Assembly (NCBI GenBank): GCA_021827365.1
Contig: JAKAWK010000005.1
Span: 1-38,935, forward strand
Source of the DNA: Nitrospirota bacterium
GTDB taxonomy: Bacteria; Nitrospirota; Leptospirillia; Leptospirillales; Leptospirillaceae
DNA length: 38,935 nt
Direction: 5' to 3'
In this document: piece by piece, positions 18,255-26,390 of the stretch
Layout of the letters: each line of letters opens with the position of its first letter
How positions within the stretch are numbered: position 1 is the stretch's first letter
Notes under the pieces: model-generated
Databases searched by the model: none
Told to the model about the DNA's origin: nothing
What the model saw: the letters and a program-made list of their open reading frames with translations, nothing else
Position numbers and translations under genes: made by a program

Positions 18255-19075
18255 CTTTGGAAGGTTCTTCCTCCGGGTCTCCCGTCGGCATGATCGCCGG
18301 AAACGGAACCTTTCCCTTTCTGTTTCTCGAGGCGGCGGCCAAAGCCGGCCTCCGGGTTGTTGTCGTGGCCCACGAGGGCGAAACCGATCCGGCGATCAAC
18401 ACCCTGGGATTTCCTGTCCGCTGGATCAGGCTGGGCCAGGTCGGGGCGATCTTCGACACCTTTCACCAAAATGGGATCCGCCAGGCCGCCTTCGTCGGAG
18501 GCATCAAGAAGCCCCGTCTTTTCGAACTTCGCCCCGACTGGAAGGGGATGATGATTCTGGGACGTCTGGCCCGCTACCATGATGACGAGGCCCTCCGGGC
18601 CCTGGCCACCGAATTCGAAAAGGAAGGGATCACCATCGAGCCCTCGACCTTTCTGCTTCCCTCTCTTGCGGTCACGGAAGGGGTCCTTTCGAAACGGGCC
18701 CCGACCCAGACGGAAGAAGAGGATATCCGGATCGGGAGAGAAGTGGCCCGGATCATCGGACCGGCCGATGTGGGCCAGTGCGTAGTGGTTCGGGAAAAGG
18801 TCGTGGTCGCGATCGAGGCGATCGAGGGAACTGACGAAACCATCCGCCGAGCCGGTCGCCTGGTCGGAAAGGGAACGGTGGTGGTCAAGATGGCCAAACC
18901 GGGACAGGATCTCCGGTTCGACCTTCCTGCGGTGGGGCCGGAGACGATCCGGGTGATGGAGGAGGCCGGTTCGGCCGTCCTGGCGGTTGAGGCCGGGAAA
19001 ACCCTTTTGTTCGACCGGGACCAGACCGTCTCCCGGGCCGATGCTTCCGGCATCGTCCTTGTGGGGATTCTCTGA
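18251..19075 (+). CDS. lpxI: UDP-2,3-diacylglucosamine pyrophosphatase, LpxI type (DUF1009)
   Basis: 274 aa; VGMIAGNGTFPFLFLEAAAKAGLRVVVVAHEGETDP...DVGQCVVVREKVVVAIEAIEGTDETIRRAG...VVVKMAKPGQDLRFDLPAVGPETI. Confidence 0.93.
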   Translation: MTLEGSSSGSPVGMIAGNGTFPFLFLEAAAKAGLRVVVVAHEGETDPAINTLGFPVRWIRLGQVGAIFDTFHQNGIRQAAFVGGIKKPRLFELRPDWKGMMILGRLARYHDDEALRALATEFEKEGITIEPSTFLLPSLAVTEGVLSKRAPTQTEEEDIRIGREVARIIGPADVGQCVVVREKVVVAIEAIEGTDETIRRAGRLVGKGTVVVKMAKPGQDLRFDLPAVGPETIRVMEEAGSAVLAVEAGKTLLFDRDQTVSRADASGIVLVGIL

Positions 19076-20064
19076 TGGCTCCCGCGGAGACCCTGTCGGT
19101 CGGGGTGGTCGGCGTGGGCTATCTGGGCCAGCATCATGCCCGTGTCTTTTCCGAACTCCCCCATGTCAGACTTTCCGGCATCTTCGACACCGATCTCCGG
19201 AGGGCCCAGGAGATCGGCTCCCGTCTCAAGGTCCCTGTCATGCCGACTCTCGAGGAACTCGTGGACAGGGTCGACGCCCTCTCCATCGTCACCCCTACGG
19301 TGACCCACGCCGATCTGGTCCTGGCGGTCCTTGGCCGCAAGAGGATCCCTATTTTCCTGGAAAAGCCGATCGCCGATTCCGTTCCCGCCGCCACCCGGAT
19401 TCTTTCAGCGGTCCGTGAAGCCGGAATCCTTCTCCAGGTGGGCCACATCGAACGCTTCAATCCCGGAGTCGTCGCCATGGTGGAATCCGGAGTCCGGCCC
19501 GCCTATATCGAAGCCCAGAGACTCTCCCCCTTCGGCCTTCGGGCCAACGATGTCCCGGTCATTGTGGATCTCATGATCCACGACATCGACATCATCCTGG
19601 CCCTGGTCCGATCGAAGATTACCTCCATGAGGGTGGTGGGAACTCCTGCGATTACACCCCACATCGACCTGGCCAACGCCTGGATCGAGTTCGAAAACGG
19701 CTGTCTGGCGCAGGTTACGGCATCCCGGGTTTCCCTGGAAAAGCTCAGGAAGATCCGGGTCTTCGACCGGAGGGGGCTCTACTTCTCCCTCAACTACGAC
19801 ACCCGGGAGCTCTCCCAGGCGCAGGTTCACCTTGTTCCGGGCCACATTCCGGAAATCACCCGCTCGAAACGGACCTTCGAGGCCGAAGAACCCCTCAAAA
19901 GAGAGCTGGGGACTTTCGTGGACTCCATCCGGGAAGGACGTCCCCCTCATGTGAGCGGAGAGGAGGCCTTCCAGGCTCTCGAGGTGGCCCTTGAGGTGAA
20001 CCGCCTGGCCGAAGAAAGCCTCCTTCGTTTCCGGGATCTCAAAGAGAGCGATTCCCTCCCGTGA
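19075..20064 (+). CDS. Gfo/Idh/MocA-family NAD(P)-dependent oxidoreductase (GnnA-like?)
   Basis: 329 aa; VGVVGVGYLGQHHARVF Rossmann motif, IFLEKPIADS (EKP), GHIERFNPGV, VDLMIHDIDIIL. Lies between lpxI and lpxB. Confidence 0.9.
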   Translation: MAPAETLSVGVVGVGYLGQHHARVFSELPHVRLSGIFDTDLRRAQEIGSRLKVPVMPTLEELVDRVDALSIVTPTVTHADLVLAVLGRKRIPIFLEKPIADSVPAATRILSAVREAGILLQVGHIERFNPGVVAMVESGVRPAYIEAQRLSPFGLRANDVPVIVDLMIHDIDIILALVRSKITSMRVVGTPAITPHIDLANAWIEFENGCLAQVTASRVSLEKLRKIRVFDRRGLYFSLNYDTRELSQAQVHLVPGHIPEITRSKRTFEAEEPLKRELGTFVDSIREGRPPHVSGEEAFQALEVALEVNRLAEESLLRFRDLKESDSLP

Positions 20065-21260
20065 CGCCCAGGCTTCTCGTCGTGGCGGGCGAGGCGTCGG
20101 GGGACCAGCACGGGGCTCACCTCCTCGCCGAGATGAAAAGTCTCTGTTCCGGCATGACCTGTTTTGCGGCCGGAGGGCCGGCCCTCGAAGGGGCCGGGGC
20201 CCGAATCATCGTTCCCATGGAACGCCTCGCGGTCATCGGCCTCTTTGAGGTGGCGTCGCACCTCCCGAAGATCTATGCTGCCTACCGCAAAATCCTGGAG
20301 ACTGTCAGCCGGGAGGGGATCAGGACCGCGGTGCTGATCGACTTCCCCGACTTCAATCTGATCCTGGCCCGGGCCCTCCGGCGCCGGGGGGTCAAAATCT
20401 ATTACTATGTGAGCCCCCAGATCTGGGCCTGGCGCAAGGGGAGGGTCCGGACCATCCGGCGGCTGGTCGACCACATGTTCGTGATCTTTCCCTTTGAAGC
20501 CGACTTCTATCGCGCCCACGGCGTCCCGGTGACCTATGCGGGTCATCCCCTCATGGATTCCCGCTTTCCCGGGGAATCGGACAAGGGGGCCCTGAAGAGG
20601 GAGTTCGCAGGGGAGGGGGAGGGTCCGATCCTCGTCCTGGCCCCGGGAAGCCGTCAGGGCGAGGTGGGACGCCTCTATCCCCGGATGCTGGGAGCCTATC
20701 TCCGCTTGCGCGAGAAGATTCCGGCTCTCCGGGCCCTGGTTGCCGAATCGCCCTCGCTCTCCGAGGCCTTCTACCGGGATATCGAAGCCCGGTCAGGCTT
20801 CGGGGCGGATCGGGACCCGGCAAGACCCCTCCGGATCCGGGGCCGGTTTCGGGAGGTGATGGGAGCGGGAGACTGCGCCCTTGTGGCTTCGGGAACCGCA
20901 ACTCTTGAAACCGGCCTGGTGGGGACTCCGATGGTGGTGGTCTATGCATTAAACCGCGGAACGTACCGGATCGCCCGGCATCTCGTGAAGGTTCCGGCGA
21001 TCGGAATGGTAAATCTCGTTTCGGGACGGACCGTCGTCCCCGAGCTGATCCAGGACGAGGCCAGTCCGGAACGGATGGCGGAAGAGGCCTTCCGGATCCT
21101 GACCGATTCTGAACGGAAGGCCTCGATTTTGAAGGATCTTTCTGACCTCCGGGAGATTCTGGGAGCCCCCGGGGCCTCAAGACGGATCGCCCGGCAGATC
21201 ATCGACATGGCGGGATGGGACTGCACGCCATCTCCCGGGGCCCCGGACCCCCGGCCCTGA
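20061..21260 (+). CDS. lpxB: Lipid-A-disaccharide synthase LpxB
   Basis: 399 aa, GTG start; LVVAGEASGDQHGAHLL...KIYYYVSPQIWAWRKGRVRTIRRLVDHMFVIFPFEADFY...YAGHPLMD...GTATLETGLVGTPMVVVY. Confidence 0.96.
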   Translation: MTPRLLVVAGEASGDQHGAHLLAEMKSLCSGMTCFAAGGPALEGAGARIIVPMERLAVIGLFEVASHLPKIYAAYRKILETVSREGIRTAVLIDFPDFNLILARALRRRGVKIYYYVSPQIWAWRKGRVRTIRRLVDHMFVIFPFEADFYRAHGVPVTYAGHPLMDSRFPGESDKGALKREFAGEGEGPILVLAPGSRQGEVGRLYPRMLGAYLRLREKIPALRALVAESPSLSEAFYRDIEARSGFGADRDPARPLRIRGRFREVMGAGDCALVASGTATLETGLVGTPMVVVYALNRGTYRIARHLVKVPAIGMVNLVSGRTVVPELIQDEASPERMAEEAFRILTDSERKASILKDLSDLREILGAPGASRRIARQIIDMAGWDCTPSPGAPDPRP

Positions 21261-22573
21261 TGAAGATCCTGAATCTTCTTCTCTGGCCATTTCTCCTTCC
21301 CGTTCTTCTTCTCGTCTATCTTCTCTGGCCGAAGGCCCGGCCCCATTTTTCCGAACGTCTCGGGCTTGGACGGCTTCGTCTTATGGAGGAGGGATATCTC
21401 CTCTTTCACTCCGCCTCCCTGGGAGAGGCCCGAGGGGCCATCCGGCTGATCGAAGCGCTTTCCCGCCGGGTCCCCCTCCTCCTCACCACCATGACGCTTA
21501 CAGGGAGGGAGTCGCTTTCAAAAGCCTGGCCGGACCTTCCTGTCACGCTCTCCCCCCTGGATCTTCCCGGGATCTGGAGTCCCTTTCTTAAAAGCCGGAG
21601 AGTCCGGGGCATTCTTCTCTTCGAAACGGAGATCTGGCCGGGGATGCTCTCCTCGGCCAGGGAGCTTGATATTCCGGTGGGGCTCGTGAACGGCCGTCTT
21701 TCCTCCCGAAGCTTCGGCAGGTACCGGAAACTCGCCCTCCTCGTTCGTCCATTCATGGAAAGAATCGCTCCTGTGGCTGTCCAGAGCGAACGGGACCGGG
21801 AGCGATTCCGTCTCCTTGGCGTCCCTCTGGAGGCCCTTCATGTGACGGGAAACCTCAAATGGGACGTGAATCCGACGGCCCTCCTTCCGGAACGGGCCCC
21901 CGGAGCCCGCGAATGGCTGGGAATCGGAAACAATGGTGCGGAGGACTCTCCCAACCTTCGGGTTCTGGGAAGTTCGGTCCATCCGGAGGAGGCCCTGGCC
22001 CTTTTCCGGGCCTGCAGGAGGGTTACGGAGAAGGGGCATCCGATCTCGCTTGTTCTGGCTCCCCGACATCTCGAAACCCTGCCCGGGCTCCTGTCCCGGC
22101 TTCCGTCCTCTGCCCGTATTTCTCTCAGAACCTCCGAATCCGGCAGGGAAGGAGGGGAGGAAGCCCTGAAACCTTTGAGTCCCGATCAAAACCTTTATAT
22201 CCTGAATACTTACGGAGAGCTGGGAGCAGTGACGGCCCTCGCCGATGTCGTCTTCGTGGGGGGAACCCTCGATCCGGTGGGAGGCCATTCTCCCGTTGAG
22301 GCCGCCTTCCACGGAAAACCCCTTTTGTGGGGCCCCCACCGGGACCATATAGCCGATCTGGCAGAGAGCCTCTCGGAGGCGGGAGCGGTGCTTGAGGTTT
22401 CAGGAGAGGCCGATCTCGAGGCGGCCCTTTCGACCTTGGCTTCCGACAGGGAGAGGAGAGTGCGCATGGGAGCGGCGGCCAGGGGGGTTTTTGAGGCCTG
22501 CGGAGGCCCGCTCGAACGCACCCTTTCCGTTCTTTCCCCCTTCATCGAGTCGATTTTTCCGGAGAGAAAATGA
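21260..22573 (+). CDS. waaA: 3-deoxy-D-manno-octulosonic acid (Kdo) transferase
   Basis: Preferred ATG at 21260 overlaps lpxB stop. FHSASLGEARGAIRLIEAL, LFETEIWPGML, NGRLSSRSFGRYRKL, GNLKWD, VFVGGTLDPVGGHSPVEAAFHGKPLLWGPH. Confidence 0.95.
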   Translation: MKILNLLLWPFLLPVLLLVYLLWPKARPHFSERLGLGRLRLMEEGYLLFHSASLGEARGAIRLIEALSRRVPLLLTTMTLTGRESLSKAWPDLPVTLSPLDLPGIWSPFLKSRRVRGILLFETEIWPGMLSSARELDIPVGLVNGRLSSRSFGRYRKLALLVRPFMERIAPVAVQSERDRERFRLLGVPLEALHVTGNLKWDVNPTALLPERAPGAREWLGIGNNGAEDSPNLRVLGSSVHPEEALALFRACRRVTEKGHPISLVLAPRHLETLPGLLSRLPSSARISLRTSESGREGGEEALKPLSPDQNLYILNTYGELGAVTALADVVFVGGTLDPVGGHSPVEAAFHGKPLLWGPHRDHIADLAESLSEAGAVLEVSGEADLEAALSTLASDRERRVRMGAAARGVFEACGGPLERTLSVLSPFIESIFPERK

Positions 22574-23652
22574 AACCTCTGGGGCCGGCAGCGCTTCCGC
22601 TCTCCCTTCTCTATGCTCTCGGAGCAGGACTCTTCCGGCTGGGTTACGAATCGGGGATTCTGGAACGGAAATCCTTCAAAATTCCCGTTCTTTCCGTAGG
22701 AAACATTGAAGTGGGCGGGGCGGGAAAGACTCCCCTGGTCCTCTCCCTTTGCCGATATCTCCTGGCCCTGGGAAAACGGCCGGGGATCGTCTCCAGGGGA
22801 TACGGGAGACGGGATCCCTCCCGGGATCTCTTCGTCTGCCGGGGCCAGGGAGCTCTCGTCTCCCCGGAGGAGTCGGGAGACGAGGCGGCCCTTTATGCAA
22901 TGCGCCATCCGGAGATTCCTGTCGTGGTGGCCAGAGACCGGCGCCGGGGGGTGGCGATGATGGAGGGGCTCTGCGAGATTGTTCTTCTTGACGACGGCTT
23001 CCAGTCCCTTGAAGTCCGTCCGGCGGCCTCCCTTGTCTTTCTTCCCGCCTTCCTGGCAGAACGGCCTCCGGGCTTGTCCGACCTTCTGCCTGCCGGGCCT
23101 CTCCGGGAGCCGGCCGGGAGTCTTTCAAGAGCCACCCACTGGGTGATGACCTCCGCGGGGGATCCGGACCGGGACCGCAAGAGGGAAGAGCGTGTTCGGC
23201 ATCACCTTCTGGAAATCCTCACTCCGGAGGACCTTCGGCCAATCCTTTTTCAGCGTTTCCTCCTGTCAGAGGTCCGGGACCTTTCGGGGGACCGGATCTG
23301 TCGGCCGGAGGAGCTCTCAGGAAGGAGGGTGGCGGTGGTCGCCGGCATCGCCAACCCGGAGCGGGTGGAAGGGAGCCTTCGGAGCCTGGGCGCGGAGGTC
23401 GTCGGGATGCTGGCCCTTCCCGACCACGTCTCCTGCACGCCTCCGGTTCTTTCACGGATCGGCCTCTTTGCCGGACAGATGAAGGGGCAGGGGGCCACTC
23501 TACTTTTGACAACAGAAAAGGACCGGGTGAAGTGGCGAAACTCTCCGGCCGGGGATCTCCCGGTCGGGGTCCTAAAAGGGGAGGCGGAGCTAATGGAGAA
23601 AGAGAAATGGGAGGAACTCCTCTCGGCGCTTCTGGGAGGCGTGAGAAATTGA
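22570..23652 (+). CDS. lpxK: Tetraacyldisaccharide 4'-kinase LpxK
   Basis: 360 aa; VLSVGNIEVGGAGKTPLVLSLCRYL (Walker A), VSRGYGR, SGDEAALYAMRHPEIPVVVARDRRRG, IVLLDDGFQ. Confidence 0.95.
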   Translation: MKPLGPAALPLSLLYALGAGLFRLGYESGILERKSFKIPVLSVGNIEVGGAGKTPLVLSLCRYLLALGKRPGIVSRGYGRRDPSRDLFVCRGQGALVSPEESGDEAALYAMRHPEIPVVVARDRRRGVAMMEGLCEIVLLDDGFQSLEVRPAASLVFLPAFLAERPPGLSDLLPAGPLREPAGSLSRATHWVMTSAGDPDRDRKREERVRHHLLEILTPEDLRPILFQRFLLSEVRDLSGDRICRPEELSGRRVAVVAGIANPERVEGSLRSLGAEVVGMLALPDHVSCTPPVLSRIGLFAGQMKGQGATLLLTTEKDRVKWRNSPAGDLPVGVLKGEAELMEKEKWEELLSALLGGVRN

Positions 23653-24623
23653 GCGGCACCTCCTCTAAAGGCCCTCCGGGGAGCGAGACCTTTCCCTACC
23701 GGCTCCGCTGGGCCGGGATGTCCCTTCTCCGGGAATTCTTCTGTCTCCTTCCGGCCCCGATGGCCCTTTCCATGGGGGAGAGGGCGGGAGATCTTCTCCG
23801 TCGTCTCCTTCCCCGAAAAAGGGCCATCCTCCGCGACAACCTGCGAAAATCCGATCTTGGGCTCAGGGGAGAGCGGGAGATCGGAAATTTCGAAACAAAG
23901 GTTTTCCGTCATTTTGGAAGGCTGGGGGCGGAGGTCATGCGGCTCAAGGTCCTTTCCGACCCGGAGATCGCCCGGATGGTGCCGGTGGAGGGCCTTGAGC
24001 ACTTCCGGAGCGAATTCGGGAAGGGCCGGGGGGTCATCCTTCTCACGGGCCATATCGGAAACTGGGAGTACTCCCTTCGGCGAATCGCCCTTGAGGCTCC
24101 GGGGAAAGTCCACCCGGTGATCCGGCGCATCAAGTCTCCGACGGTTCACGACTTCGTCGACGACCACCGGGGGAAATATGCCAAGGGGGAATCAATCCTT
24201 GCGGATTCGGGAGTCAAGCCTCTCGTCCGGGCCCTGTCGAAGGGCCATGTGCTGATTGTTCTCCTCGACCAGAACGCGGGAGGTGAGGGGGAGGGGGTCT
24301 TCGTCCCCTTCTTCGGAAGGATGGCCTGCACCTATTCGAGCCTTGCGCGTCTCTCTCTTTTGATGGACCTTCCGGTCATTCCGGCGGCCTCCATCCGGAA
24401 GCCGGACGGAAGCTTCCAGGGGATGATCCGTCCTCCGATCTCTCCGATGAAGGAACTTCCCCAGGAGGAAGCGGTTTTCCGGCAGACGGCCCTCTACACG
24501 AAAGCCCTGGAGGATCTTGTCCGATGCTCACCCGAGCAGTGGATCTGGATCCACCGGCGCTGGAAGACCCGGCCCCCGGAGGAGAAAAAGGTTGGCCCTC
24601 TTGAGGGGCAGAGCCTTTCCTGA
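23649..24623 (+). CDS. Lysophospholipid acyltransferase family protein, lipid A acyltransferase LpxL/HtrB-like
   Basis: Likely TTG start at 23649 overlapping lpxK stop (ORF extends upstream to 23532). VILLTGHIGNWEYSLRRIAL (HxxxxE-like), LLDQNAGGEGEGVFVPFFGRMACTYSSLARLSLLMDLPVIPA, EQWIWIHRRWKTRP. Confidence 0.9.
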   Translation: MSGTSSKGPPGSETFPYRLRWAGMSLLREFFCLLPAPMALSMGERAGDLLRRLLPRKRAILRDNLRKSDLGLRGEREIGNFETKVFRHFGRLGAEVMRLKVLSDPEIARMVPVEGLEHFRSEFGKGRGVILLTGHIGNWEYSLRRIALEAPGKVHPVIRRIKSPTVHDFVDDHRGKYAKGESILADSGVKPLVRALSKGHVLIVLLDQNAGGEGEGVFVPFFGRMACTYSSLARLSLLMDLPVIPAASIRKPDGSFQGMIRPPISPMKELPQEEAVFRQTALYTKALEDLVRCSPEQWIWIHRRWKTRPPEEKKVGPLEGQSLS

Positions 24624-24740
24624 TGTGCTAAACTTCCTTTTCTTTGCCTCTCCGGCTTCTACCCGGACCGGTTGCCTTCGTCGGCAACCCCAGGCCAGAA
24701 TCTGTCGAAACTCAAATCTTTTACCTTCCGGAAGAGGGAA

Positions 24741-25853
24741 ATGCGGTATTTCTGTTTGACCAAACTCCCGGGTCTGGTCGTCATTCTTCTAGGTTTTTTG
24801 ATGTTATCCGTTCCCCCGTCTGCCATTGCCGCAGGCGGCTCCTCACCTCTTGGCGGCTCTGCCCCCCAACCGCAAACCCCGGGAAGTCCCGACCCGTATT
24901 CCGGCCAGGGGCCCACGTCTTCACCGCCCGCTCCTTTGGCGGATCCGCTCGTCGATCACCCGGGGGCCTTGCCGGTGGCCCCTTCAACGACGACCGGGAT
25001 GCTCGCAAGCGGCATCGCCCATGCGGGAAACCGGATCTTCCTCGAACCCCTGATCGTCAAAGACGGGGACATCGACAACCAGCTCACCCTCATGCCGGCC
25101 TACGGGGGCATGCCAGGTCGATCAAGCGCCTTTACCACGCCGATCATGCTGGAGAAGCGCCTGACCCACCATTTCAGCCTTCGTGTCGACACGCATTATA
25201 TTGATCTCTGGACTCCCGGAAAGGGTTATTCGGGCTTCCAGTATGCGGGACTCCAGGGAAAGCTTCTTCTCTATGAAAATGATCCTCACGAAATTTTCAC
25301 GACCTTCATCATGCGGGGAATCACACCGGTCGGAGGCTCTCCCGTCGGACAGGGGAACCCCTTTACGCTCTACTCCTACCTTGTCTTCAATAAGGGTCTG
25401 GGAGATCTCTCCTCTTTCTGGCTCCGGCCCATCGCCTTCCAGACCGATGTGGCCGGAATCGTGCCCTTCGGGAATGGCCCCATGCCTCTTTCGGACTTCA
25501 TCGGGCTCACCGATTACGGAGATTCCTTCAGGTTCGACGGGGCGATCGAGTACAGCCTGATGTACCTCCATGACATCGAGGGAGTGAGAATGCCGGATTT
25601 TTTTGCCCACCTGACGCCGGCGGTGGAGTCGCGGACACTGGTAAACCTCTCGAACAACGGGTTTTATGGGGCGACGGAGGGGTACCTCTCTTATGAAATG
25701 AATTATCAGGCGGACTGGTATCAGGTGAGTGTGGCCTACCAGCAGCCCTACGGGGTGGATTCATCCTTCGTGGGGCAGCGATATGTGCTTTATACGACCT
25801 TTTTCTATGGGTGGTTGTTGAAGAAGATGGGCTACCATTCGACGCCGTTCTAG
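24741..25853 (+). CDS. Putative outer-membrane beta-barrel protein
   Basis: ORF 24672-25853; more likely ATG at 24741 (MRYFCLTKLPGLVVILLGFLMLSVPPSAIAA signal peptide), Pro/Ser-rich linker, strand-rich body, terminal Phe (GYHSTPF). Confidence 0.6.
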   Translation: MRYFCLTKLPGLVVILLGFLMLSVPPSAIAAGGSSPLGGSAPQPQTPGSPDPYSGQGPTSSPPAPLADPLVDHPGALPVAPSTTTGMLASGIAHAGNRIFLEPLIVKDGDIDNQLTLMPAYGGMPGRSSAFTTPIMLEKRLTHHFSLRVDTHYIDLWTPGKGYSGFQYAGLQGKLLLYENDPHEIFTTFIMRGITPVGGSPVGQGNPFTLYSYLVFNKGLGDLSSFWLRPIAFQTDVAGIVPFGNGPMPLSDFIGLTDYGDSFRFDGAIEYSLMYLHDIEGVRMPDFFAHLTPAVESRTLVNLSNNGFYGATEGYLSYEMNYQADWYQVSVAYQQPYGVDSSFVGQRYVLYTTFFYGWLLKKMGYHSTPF

Positions 25854-26390
25854 GGGGAAAGAATGGTTCGAAATACTGGAGGGATTCGATCCCGGGTGCA
25901 TGATGAAGGCCTCTTCCAAAAGACCTGGAAGGGACTTTTGCCGGGATCAAGGCCATAGAGGAAGAGTCCGATTTTTGGAGGACCCTTCGCCAAAAATTCC
26001 CTGTTCCAGAGATCGGTTCAAGCGGCCTTTCGGAAAACAGTCATCGGTGAGGGACCCTTTCACCCGAATCCCAATCATGAAAATAGGGGTAAACTGGAGA
26101 GGGTCTTTCCCTTAGACTCGGATTTTTTCCTGGCCCTTCCAGGTCCGGTCCTGGTTTGGCGTGGGAGAGTCCAGAGCCCCGAATTGGGCCCTTGAAGGCG
26201 TTGACAGGAAGCCCCTCCTCCGGGAGAGGCGGCGCTTCGAGCTTCATTCTCCTGTTTTCAGAAAAAGGACTGGATTTAACCCGGATCCACTGGGAGAATG
26301 ATCATAGATTGACAAGTTTGAAGTAACAGCGGCATCGAACCCGGTTTTACAAGCTTCCTCACCCGTTCCATCCATATTAGAGGAGGTCCC

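Noticed and set aside
24601-24634. Promoter TTGAGG...TAAACT after the lpxL-like gene
   Set aside because: Spacer of 22 nt is too long for a normal sigma70 promoter; not called.
26309-26314. TTGACA upstream of hpnR as a -35 element
   Set aside because: No acceptable -10 hexamer at 16-18 nt spacing; another TTGACA at 26201 also lacks one.
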